Origin: Azolla caroliniana
Taxonomy: Eukaryota; Polypodiophyta
DNA: 64,000 bases
Direction of reading: 5' to 3'
Assembly: GCA_043228905.1 (NCBI GenBank)
Contig: JBHGNT010000010.1
Span: 20,398,001-20,462,000, forward strand
The notes beneath the pieces were generated by a model. That model searched no databases. It was not told the origin of the DNA and saw only the letters and a list, made by a program, of their open reading frames with translations. Position numbers and translations under genes: made by a program. Below, piece after piece: positions 23,940 through 32,995 of this stretch (position 1 is its first letter; each line of letters starts with the position of its first letter).

Positions 23940-24605
23940 TTTCTATGGTTAGGTGTATTATTTGAACGATATTAAATGATAGACATTGACTTGTGACTAT
24001 TGTTTCATTTGAACACAATTAAAACTTAAAGTTTGAGTTTATTTGGCAAAGTGTATAATTTGAATGGTATTAATGTTTTACATGTTCTTCAACCTTTCTT
24101 TGGAAAGTCTGCAAGGGTTTTTATAGATGATTTTGGCCATCAATAGTGCAAAGATGGGTCATCTAGAAACGTTGTGTGCGGATAATCTTTAGTATTTGAT
24201 TTATGTATAATTTGACTAAGTCTATAATTTTAAGGGTATTAAATGTTTATCTTTGACTTCTACCTTCTAGAGTTATAACACTATTAAGTTTTAAAGTTTG
24301 ACGTATTATATGTGATTATATTATAAAATTAGCATCTATGTGATTCTTGGCGTGGGCAACTATTTTTATCTTCGCCACAATTACGGTTCAAATGATTAAA
24401 GTTGCATATAATTCCATTCCGTTAATTTAGAATTTCACAAAAAACATGACATATGAAATATAAGGCTATTGATTTTCTTGACATAAAATTATTTAGTTGA
24501 AATTTTTGCTATGTTTTAAGGAACCATGTACGCATGCGTGGTACCTTTTTGAAATTCTGCTAAAATAAGGCATATTTTAACATCTCCTCAAGATGTGAAA
24601 AAGAG
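23940..24605. other. 3' flank of the methyltransferase gene within the TIR element
   Basis: AT-rich, with repeated wording (aatttgactaagtctataatttt; attttgaatggtattaatgttt). It ends in GCATGCGTGGTACC and TTTTGAAATT motifs that mirror the left subterminal zone. I see no gene. Confidence 0.6.
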
Positions 24606-24642
24606 AATGCGACATATTACCTGTTTCAAATGTCCCGGTGTT
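24606..24642 (-). repeat. right terminal inverted repeat
   Basis: Perfect 37-bp mirror of 17411-17447, followed at once by the GGCT target duplication. Confidence 0.95.
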
Positions 24643-25501
24643 GGCTATTGACGGTTGTGGATCCAAGAGCCATTTCTTACCAGTTTTGGCAATCACCCTA
24701 ACTGGAACAACAAGCAGGTTTCGCAGCAAATTATCAGAGGGTGTATAAGGCTGCAATTTATTATCTTGTTGAATATGGAAATAAAAAATACACCCGTTTG
24801 TAGAAATTCCTTTAACAAAGAGCATCATGTCATTCGTTAGGCAACCAAACCACATATGCTCTTGCATTGGCTGAAGTCATGATGAGGCCTGAGAGAAGGC
24901 TGTTGAAATATCCATTGTCATTGTCTTCGCCCCATATATCGAGTGTAACTGCTTAAGGCGATCCACTTCTGGCATTTGCTGAAAATGAATCCAGGATCCT
25001 ACTGATGCTGCTGGCCCATTGTGTAATTTTCCCCATGCAAGACGAGGTCTAAGGCCCAATACATTTCTAGTAGAATCTCGAACAAGAGAATTAGCCAAAA
25101 GCGGTTGATTCATCCAACCATCCCATGTGTTAGGCATGTCCTTGCGTAAAAAAATCTCAATTGCATCCCATGCTCTAACGATCCCTAGTAGAAATCTATT
25201 GGATGTTAGATTCCGTCTCGGTGTTTGAATATCTGTCAAGAACATCCATTTCAAAGACGGCAACCAGTTTCCTCCTGTCTTGGGAAATAATTGCATCAGC
25301 TGATTAAGCAACATACCCTTCCATGCCTCTGTCCCTGGCAACAATCCTCTGACTACAAACTTTGTCAAGAGAGCTCGAGATTGTATCAAGGGATCTATTA
25401 GAGCCAACCCTCCCTGACTTTTTGGTCTAATCAAAACATCCCATGCCACCTTGGCCACTGCACAAGATCCATTTTTTCCACCCCAAAGGAAGTTACGTAT
25501 G
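24643..25501 (-). mobile_element. LINE, 5' portion (truncated)
   Basis: Minus-strand translation begins inside ORF2 at IRNFLWGGKNG and continues VAWDVLIRPKSQGGLALIDP, SRALLTKFVVRGLLPGTEAW and GKKWLLDPQPSIA. This is the region between reverse transcriptase and the zinc-binding end in plant LINEs. One in-frame TGA occurs at about 24879. The frame then crosses the TIR element into 17406 and below. The 5' end is truncated: LINE sequence stops at 25501, directly at the AGGCATACAATA duplication. Joined, the two parts make about 1.9 kb. Confidence 0.88.
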
Positions 25502-25513
25502 AGGCATACAATA
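25502..25513 (+). repeat. right target-site duplication of the LINE
   Basis: AGGCATACAATA, identical to 16357-16368. Confidence 0.85.
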
Positions 25514-25929
25514 ATATTTCATATATTGGGATGGAGTAATGAATGGCATTGTAGATTTTTAAAGCCTATAATAGAGACTAAAGGTATCAAAGTAAAGAAG
25601 GGAGAAAAAATAATACGACACTGGTGTTTTGAATTATCATATGGGCCTTACCATACAAGTTGTCCGCATCATGTTGAATGGCATGAAGGAGGTTTCCATC
25701 ACTATGTATTGTGTTGTTAGGTGATAACCGAGGCCACACTATTGAGACCAGTTACTTGACATTCATATCTCGTGACACGGACACAATGGTGACCGAGTCT
25801 TACAATGGAGGTTCACTTGTGAAGCTCATCACGTTCCCAATATAGCGAAGATACAAAAAAAGAAGAACCTTTATATCGGCGAAGGGGTGGAATATATGTA
25901 ACCAATAATGATACATCAAAGTTCACATG
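25514..25929. other. LINE flank with an open plus-strand frame
   Basis: The plus frame to 25720 reads HILGWSNEWHCRFLKPIIE and later FELSYGPYHTSCPHHVEWHE. It continues in phase from 16300-16368 on the other side of the LINE, and joined it gives about 91 codons. I do not recognise the product. The rest to 25929 has nothing I can support. Confidence 0.35.
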
Positions 25930-26356
25930 TGTCAAGATTCGAACTCTTGACATGACCAAGTTATAATCGAGTGTTATGTGTTAATCACACATCTAACATA
26001 TAATCATGTATATACTTCCTCATTGTAGGTTTTAGCTAGCATCATGTGCATAATTTCTCCCTTGTATTATTAACACTTGGCACATGCATGCGTACCTACT
26101 GCCTACATGCTCTATTGTATCACATGCGTGCAACAGGTATGCATGCCACTTAGTATAAATAGTTGAGTTCACCTTGAAGGAATTCAAGGTGAACAATGCC
26201 AGTCATGGACATATCAATCTAGTATTTTCGTTTCGCCCAATCTTGTCTGCATGATCTTCATATCTATCTTTATGCTTTTGTGTCATTCCGTCATCGCTCT
26301 GTCGTAGTCTCATCATCCGTGCTTCGTCTTAGTTCACGCTTGGTGTGTCCGTGACA
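25930..26356 (+). repeat. 5' LTR
   Basis: 427 bp, TGTCAAGATTCGAACTC ... GTGTCCGTGACA. It contains TATAAATAG (about 26154-26162) and a perfect 12-bp inverted repeat GTTCACCTTGAA/TTCAAGGTGAAC at 26167-26194, directly after the TATA box. Confidence 0.94.
26154..26162 (+). promoter_or_regulatory. TATA box in the 5' LTR
   Basis: TATAAATAG, conserved at the same place in the 3' LTR (about 27744). It marks the likely start of element transcription about 25-30 bp downstream, at the hairpin. Confidence 0.6.
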
Positions 26357-26574
26357 GTTTGTTCACCTTCCAACTAGAAGCATCACCCGTCTCCGTCATC
26401 ACCCTTGCTTCTAGAGTTACCATCGTCACCGTACCATCATCAACATCGCTTCATTTCCTATCTTCCTCGCCATTTCTATCTCCTAGTTTCTTCTCATCAT
26501 TTTCATTGGCTTTTAGTTTCTCCTCATCATTGTCTCTATTTTTTTAGTTTCTTTCCCGTTCGTGTTCGTATTCT

Positions 26575-27385
26575 AGTTCCCGGTGAGGGCCGCACAAGGC
26601 CGCTCACTCCCGTTGGTGTTCGTGTTCCACTTCCCGGTGAGGACCGCACAAGGCCACTCACTCCCGTTGGTGTTCATGTTCCAGTTCCCCGTGAGGTCCG
26701 CACAAGGCCGCTCACTTCCGTTGGTGTTCGTGTTCTAGTTCCCGGTGAGGGTTGCATGGTCGCTCACGCCCATTCGTGTTCCTGTTCTCGGTGAGCATGG
26801 TCGCTCACGCACGTTCGCGTTCGAGTTCCCGGTGAGGGCCGCATGGTCGCTCACGCCCGTTCGTGTTCCTGTCCCGGTGAGGGCCGCACATGGCCACTCA
26901 CTCCCGTTCGTGTTCCTGTTGCTAGTGAGGGCCGCATGGTCGCTCACTCCCGTTCGTGTTCCAGTATCCGGTGACAACCACACATGGTCGCTCACTCCAA
27001 CTATTGTTCGTGTTCTAGATCCCGGTGAGGACCAACATGGTCGCTCTTGCCCGTTGTTGTTCATGTTCCAGTTCCCAGTGAGGACCACACATGGTCGATT
27101 AATGCCATTCATGTTCCTGTTCCCGATGAGGGCCACATGGTCGCTCACCCGTTCGTGTTCCATTTCTTGGTGAGGACAACATGGTTGCTCACGCCCGTTG
27201 GTGTTCGTGTTCCAACTCTTAGCGAGGAACGTTCTAGTTCCCGGCAAGGACCCCACATGGTCACTCATGCCCCTTGGTGTTCATGCTCCCCGTGAGGACC
27301 GCACATGGTCGATCACACCCGTTGATATTTGTGTTCCAGTCCTACGCGTGGACCACACATGGTCGCTCGTGCCCGTTGGTGTTAA
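26575..27385 (+). repeat. internal tandem array of the LTR element, about 17 units
   Basis: Units of about 45-55 bp read GTGTTCCAGTTCCCGGTGAG, then GRCCGCACATGGTCGCTCAC, then TCCCGTTG. Unit starts (GGTGAGG) fall near 26582, 26635, 26690, 26742 and so on to about 27345, with drift rising toward the right. Both strands stay open for over 400 bp because the unit lacks stops, so those open frames are not evidence of genes. Confidence 0.92.
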
Positions 27386-27519
27386 ATACCTCGTCTTGTG
27401 GAAGGGTTACTCCTTGTCTAGGATTTACAAAATACTTTTGAGGTGATCTAAGATTTTCATCAACAATGTCCCCTAAAGTCGACAAACGATTTGGGAAGGC
27501 ATCGTTTGAGGGAGGATAA

Positions 27520-27946
27520 TGTCAAGATTCGAACTCTTGACATGACCAAGTTATAATCGAGTGTTATGTGTTAACCACACATCTAACATATAATCATGTA
27601 TATACTTCCTCATTGTAGGTTTTAGCTAGCATCATGTGCATAATTTCTCCCTTGTATTATTAACACTTGGCACATGCATGCGTACCTACTGCCTACATGC
27701 TCTATTGTATCACATGCGTGCAACAGGTATGCATGCCACTTAGTATAAATAGTTGAGTTCACCTTGATGGAATTCAAGGTGAACAATGCCAGTCATGGAC
27801 ATATCAATCTAGTATTTTCGTTTCGCCCAATCTTGTCTCCATGATCTTCATATCTATCTTTATGCTTTTGTGTCATTCCGTCATCGCTCTGTCGTAGTCT
27901 CATCATCCGTGCTTCGTCTTAGTCCACGCTTGGTGTGTCCATGACA
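27520..27946 (+). repeat. 3' LTR
   Basis: 427 bp and about 99% identical to the 5' LTR. The differences I see are T/C in GTGTTAAYCACAC, A/T in CTTGAWGG, G/C in TGTCTSCATG, T/C in CTTAGTYCACG and G/A in TCCRTGACA. Confidence 0.94.
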
Positions 27947-28302
27947 ACATGGACCCTGCATGGATCCCCCACAAACATGAGAAACAATTCGAGAACACAG
28001 ATGGGTATTATTATTAGACTTTGACGTGCTACTCTCATGATTTACATGGGCATGATGAGAGTAAATACAACAACGATGGTTACGTAACAACTGCTAGGAT
28101 CAAAAGGGGGTGGGAGCTCATTTGTGAGGACCTCAACCGTTGTAACTTCGTAGCTTAACAAATGTTTAATCGGGCACAAAAAACGGTTGTCTTAACATTC
28201 TGATAAGGATTTCGGTCAGAGATCACATTCCGTGTGGTGTGAAATCGAATCCAAGCTTGCAATCCACTTACTCTACGGCCATGGCCACGGACACCGCCCA
28301 AC

Positions 28303-28412
28303 CGGCATGACCACCACGACTATGGACACCATCATCAAAACCACCATAACCAAAACCACCATCATCAAAACCCCCACCACCACCATCACCAAAACCGTTA
28401 CCAGCAACACCA
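28303..28412. repeat. ACC/ATC triplet-rich low-complexity stretch
   Basis: Irregular runs of ACC, ATC and AAA triplets upstream of the SKS-like gene. The Gly/Asp-rich frame on the minus strand (28268-28597) is most likely a by-product. Confidence 0.7.
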
Positions 28413-28690
28413 CCGTTTTTGGGGGGAGTTGAAGCTTCGGTCAAAAACAAAAAATAAATAGTCCAGGATTTGGCGGTTTTGTCAGTCACACTGCGCGCCT
28501 CCTTTTTTTCAAAACCGCCAATCCAATCCCCACTCCTCTCTAAATCCTTCTTGCTATACAATTTCAATTCGATTTCCAAATCCCTTTCTGCAGACAAAAT
28601 CCATCCTCATCGCAATCCCAATCCCTCCATTTCTGTACCTTGCTTGCATTGGATTGCTCTGTCTCCCCATTTCCTTCTCTTCTAGTATTG

Positions 28691-28720
28691 GTTTAGGGTT
28701 TAGGGTTTAGGGTTTAGGGT
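28691..28720 (+). promoter_or_regulatory. four telomere-type repeats upstream of the SKS-like gene
   Basis: GTTTAGGG four times (28691-28720), 36 bp before the ATG. Telo-boxes (AAACCCTAA and its complement) are common in plant promoters and leaders, where Myb-like telobox factors bind. This short interstitial run fits that better than a former telomere. Confidence 0.6.
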
Positions 28721-28755
28721 ATAGGGATTGTTCTGTCCTTTGGTTTTCCTTGGCT

Positions 28756-31700
28756 ATGGCCATGCCTATCAGGACCCTGCCTCTGTCCCTGCTCCTCTTC
28801 CTCCTCTGTCTCTCTACAGTGATCGAAGCTTCTGGCAGCTTGGTATGGGAAGAAAACAAAGACGATGCCGTGCAGTCCCTCGCTTGGAACGTGACCTACG
28901 CCATCGCTGCACCGCTTGGCGTTCCAAAGAAGGTTACCATTTCTCCCGATTGTTTTATAATCTCGATCCTTCTACATACTTTCCTTCTTCGCCTTCTTCG
29001 CCATCGCCCATCACCATTTATATGACCATCATCACTATCATCGCCATCACCATACATATCATTGTCTTCTTTCTTTATCAGATGTGTTTGATTCTCTGTG
29101 TCTGTGTGTGTTTAGGTTTTGTTGATCAATGGCGAGTTTCCTGGTCCTCAGATCGAGACGGTCACAAATGTAAACCTTCAGATCAATGTGTTCAACAGTA
29201 TCGACGAGCCTTTGCTATTCACATGGTAAGCAAAAGAAAGAGTGCAGTTTAAGACCCCGAGTGTTCTCCCTTGATTAAACGAAACCCTAATGCACCTCTT
29301 GAAAGGATGGAACCCCTATTCTCGCTCTCTCTCTCTCTCTCTCTGTAATGAATGAAAAACCTTCTCCTTCTCCTTCTCCTTAACGATAGGCAATGCATTT
29401 CCTGAGTTCTCCATGGCAGCCAGAAGAAATGAATAACCTAATTCGTACTCATGAATGTACGAGAAAACATAACATGTTCTATTTTGGATGCAATGGCCCT
29501 AGTTCCATATGCCCTAAGTATGACTCGATGCACTTTAAAGAAAGAAAACCCTAATTTTTGTTTAAAGAAACTAAACTCTTAAGTATGACTCGATGCACTT
29601 TAAAGAAAGAAAACCCTAATTTTTGTTTAAAGAAACTAAACACTAAAGTCCTAAGAACAAAGGAACGAATGAGAAGCCAAGTTGAATGTCTGTGCGTGCA
29701 GGAATGGCATTTGGCAGAGACGATCATCATGGCAAGACGGAGTGTTAGGTACGAACTGTCCGATTCTTCCCGGACAGAACTTCACGTATTTCTTTCAAGT
29801 GAAGGATCAGATAGGGAGCTACTTCTATTTCCCTACCACAGGGTTTCTTAAGGCTGCAGGTGGCTATGGCGGCATCAAGGTTGATAACAGAGTAATCATC
29901 CCTCTTCCTTATGCAACCCCAGATGCTGATCTCTTCCTGCATATTGGAGATTGGTACAATGCCAATCACACTGTAAGTCTTTTCCTCCTATGTCATGGAT
30001 TAAGGTTTAGAGTTTTTTGGTCATCGTTTAATGTTTAATTTTCAGTGTTTCACGGTTACTGTGTCTTGGATTTAGGGTTTGAGGTTTATCATGTAGCCTA
30101 TACTGTGTAGAGTTAATGGATGGGTTTAGCATTAAACGTGTAGTGCATGGAGTTTAGGGTTTGGCAATTAGCGTGTAGTGTGTGTGGAGTTCATGGTTTA
30201 GTGTGCTAGGGCTGTTAAAGAATTTTAGGTTTAAGATTAGAGGGGCTAAAGCTTAAAAGGATTTAGTTTAGTCTTACGACAAATGTGGAGGTTAGTTAGG
30301 TTATGTGATTAATCTGCAGTTTCATCTCGTGTGTTTTGCTTATTGGATGCTTCACTTTATCCCAGAGAAGAAACCCTAAATCTTTCTGGTCTGGAAATAA
30401 ACCCTAGGATCTTCAAGCTCTGCTGGATGGAGGTGGATCTCTGGGCCCACCAGACGGAATCCTGATCAATGGGAAAGCACCCTTTGGCACAGTCTTGAGC
30501 CTGGAGCAAGGCAAAACCTACAGGCTAAGGATCTCAAATGTGGGCATCTCCACATCTCTCAACTTCAGGATTTCTGGCCATAACCTCACCGTTGTGGAGG
30601 CAGAGGGCTCCCACACACAGCAGAACAGCTACCCGAATCTTGACATACATGTCGGCCAATCCTACTCTGTTCTTGTCACATTGAATCAAGCTCCTGGAGA
30701 TTACTACATTGTGGCCAGCTCCAGATTTACTACTGAGCAGCAGTCCCTGACTGGAATTGGAGTCCTTCATTATTCAAATTCAGGCAGCAATGTCTCTGGG
30801 CCGTTACCCCCGGGGCCGACCGCCGAGATCGAGTACTCGGCTGACCAAGCCAGATCGATCCGGTATATATATAATAATCTCTAACTCAGGAATCAGGATA
30901 CAAATTTTAAGGGGGAAAAAATACCCACACTATATTACATAGGTTTGGGCATTCTGACCAGAAAGAATTCACCCTAACCCTATGGTAGCATGAAAAAAAC
31001 ACATTTTTTTTTTCTTTGTGTATATATAATAATCTCAACTCTGGAATCAGGATGCAAAATACCCACAACATTACATGTTTTGGGCATTCTGACCAGAGAA
31101 GAATTAGCCCTAACCCTATGTAAGCATGAAAAAAACTCATGAACAAAGTTTTTTTTTTGTGATTGTTTTTATTTGTAGGTGGAACTTGACAGCCAATGCG
31201 GCTCGTCCGAATCCACAAGGCTCCTTCCACTATGGCATGATCAATGTCTCGGAGCTCGTTATCGTCCAAGGATCAGGGGGCCTTGTCGATGCGAAACGCC
31301 GTTATTCAGCCAATGGGATCTCGTTTGTGAATCCCGATACGCCACTCAAGCTTGCCGATCATTTCAAGATCGATGGTGTATATTCGCTCGATTTCCCTCG
31401 ATCCCCATCAGGTGTTGTTGGCGGTGCTCCATCCCTCGGGACTTCTGTCCTTTCGGTTGGATATAGAGGTTTTATGGAGCTCGTCTTTCAAAACAATGAG
31501 GACATTGTGCAAAGTTGGCACATTGATGGATATACAGCTTTTGTTGTTGGGTAAGATAAGACTAGCAAATGTTTTTTCTTGGCATTCTTTTATCTATCTA
31601 GCCTATATATAGATATATATTGTGGTGTCCCTTCGTGCCTGTCACACTATATATGCTTGAGCTTAACAACTCTTTTCCTAGGCGTTGATCTATGTATGCT

Positions 31701-32133
31701 GTCAATTAAGACTAAACCTCTCATGTGATGTTATAGTTTTAATGGAGGCCCATGGAGCACAGCCAGCCGAGGAGAGTACAATCTCATCGATGCGGTAGCG
31801 CGATCCACATTTCAGGTGACATGCTAGCTACTTAATGCAAATGAAGGCTTAAATGAAGTTTTAAACTTGAGAGAACAAGACTTAGGCAGGCTCTATACAA
31901 AGGCTCAGTGAGATTGGTTTGATGTCATGATATAGGTCTATCCGCGCTCATGGACAGCGGTAATGTTATCGTTGGACAATGTGGGCATGTGGAATGTGAG
32001 GTCTCAAGTGTGGGAGCGTGTGTATTTAGGGGAGCAATTCTACATTAAGGTGCCAAATCCGGATGGCTCTCTTCGCAATGAAGCTCCTATACCAACAAAT
32101 GTTCTTCTTTGTGGAAAGGCAACTAAACTATAG
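28756..32133 (+). CDS. SKU5-similar (SKS) multicopper-oxidase-like protein
   Basis: Seven exons in phase: 28756-28932, 29116-29225, 29702-29972, 30408-30862, 31179-31550, 31737-31815, 31936-32133, giving 553 residues. A signal peptide (LPLSLLLFLLCLSTVIEA) is followed by three cupredoxin-type domains. Typical SKS text includes LFTWNGIWQRRSSWQDGV, GTNCPILPG, DGILINGKAPF and WHIDGYTAFVVG. SKS proteins are secreted or wall-associated and influence directional growth or pollen tubes, but they have lost copper ligands. Here the HWHG position is TWNG, and the terminal HCHxxxH cluster is replaced by WNVRSQVWERVYLGEQFY, so oxidase activity is unlikely. I see no C-terminal hydrophobic GPI signal, which fits the pollen-type SKS group better than SKU5 itself. 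Start: first ATG before the signal peptide. Confidence 0.95.
29515..29644 (+). repeat. two 65-bp tandem copies in SKS intron 2
   Basis: TAAGTATGACTCGATGCACT begins at 29515 and 29580. The copies are almost identical, so the duplication is recent. Confidence 0.9.
30863..31140 (+). repeat. 157-bp tandem duplication at the start of SKS intron 4
   Basis: GTATATATAATAATCTC begins exactly at the splice donor (30863) and recurs at 31020. About 120-150 bp match after it (gggcattctgaccagaraag; accctatg.taagcatg). The second copy therefore carries a donor-like sequence inside the intron. Confidence 0.85.
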
Positions 32134-32995
32134 AGTATAAAGGCCTCATTACTCTAATCATTAAATCCCATTCCTTCTAAATCCCTAATTCCTAATCCCA
32201 AGACCTAATATCGAAGCATTAAACCCTAGGCAAAACCTGCTATCCTCTCAATTCCATTTTGGCATTAAATAAACCTTTGGACTACATCAACCCCCTACCA
32301 CTCCATACCTGATTGATGTAGGTCTATCGGGTTATTTTTGGCTCACTTAATTGTTTTGCTTCCTTCTCATGTATTTATTCATTTTAAGTGGGTTTGATAC
32401 CATTGTCACATGGTCATATATAACTCAGTGTTTCTAGGCTACCATTTTGTCATGTAATTGATTCTTACTAATGGCCATCATTGGCTGCATTATTTTGCTC
32501 ACAAGTTTTTTTCCACGATGGCTCGGTGTTTCACTAAAATAAGAGAAGTCCCTCTATTCTCATAGCAAATGTTGAAGTAAATCAAGAGAAAAATACATAC
32601 ATCACATAATATCATGAATTTGCAATCAATGCTGTGGTATATTGTGCACTTGCAATCAATGACATGATGGTACTGTGAACTCGCAATCAGTTACATGAGA
32701 TTGAGAGGTTACAACCTAACGATAACGTGATGTTGTCAGATTGCAAATCAATTATATGATATTGTAACCTCCTTATCAATTAACGTGATTTTTGTTGGCA
32801 TCATGTTTTGAGAACTGCATTTATAATAATAATTTGTTTGAGTTTATCATATACTTTCTCAATAATAAAAGATGAATGGAGCCATGTTATAAATACACAA
32901 TGCATTATATGTGATCATATTTGTTTGACTCCATTCCTTTGCAAAAAATGTAAACTAAAAGATGAGGCCAAGACTAAGCTCATTCATAAAAATTG
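32134..32995. other. intergenic, no gene recognised
   Basis: This is the SKS 3' flank and the end of the convergent glucanase gene. Three imperfect units of about 38 bp around TTGCAATCAATGACATGA lie at about 32618-32715. Nothing else is seen. Confidence 0.55.

Larger units (their letters stand above)
17411..24642. mobile_element. 7.23-kb TIR DNA transposon with a putative transposase and a DNA methyltransferase
   Basis: A 37-bp perfect inverted repeat begins AACACCGGGACATTTGAAAC at 17411 and is mirrored at 24606-24642. A 4-bp target duplication (GGCT) flanks it inside a LINE. The element holds a minus-strand DUF7869-like gene (20444-17691) and a divergent plus-strand amino-methyltransferase gene (20812-23939). 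A shared promoter of about 370 bp lies between them, and a palindrome array occupies the methyltransferase's first intron. Subterminal regions share GCATGCGTA and TTTCAAAAA motifs. I cannot assign a superfamily. The 4-bp target duplication and the putative D-D-D catalytic core are recorded as seen. Each gene is broken by one stop codon, so this copy is probably non-autonomous now. Confidence 0.88.
25925..27951. mobile_element. non-autonomous LTR retrotransposon with target duplications
   Basis: Two 427-bp direct repeats (25930-26356 and 27520-27946) start TG and end CA. They are flanked by ACATG at 25925-25929 and 27947-27951. The element is 2017 bp without the duplications. The interior has no gag, protease, integrase or reverse transcriptase. 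It is mostly a tandem array (26575-27385). GAGGGAGGAT just before the 3' LTR can serve as polypurine tract. I did not find a normal tRNA-Met primer site after the 5' LTR. I counted five differences between LTRs (about 1%), so the insertion is recent. Confidence 0.93.

Noticed and set aside
25514-25720. Continuation of the LINE 5' of 25501
   Set aside because: LINE similarity stops at the target duplication and the sequence beyond does not fit the reverse-transcriptase domain.
26735-27268. Open frames of 140-180 codons on both strands in the LTR interior
   Set aside because: The tandem unit simply lacks stop codons. The translations are repetitive and match no gag or pol domain.
28268-28597. 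Gly/Asp-rich minus-strand frame before the SKS-like gene
   Set aside because: It comes from ACC/ATC triplets and has no supporting start, signal or homologue.
28691-28720. Interstitial telomere or chromosome end
   Set aside because: Only four repeats, placed directly before a gene start. A telobox in the promoter or leader is more likely.
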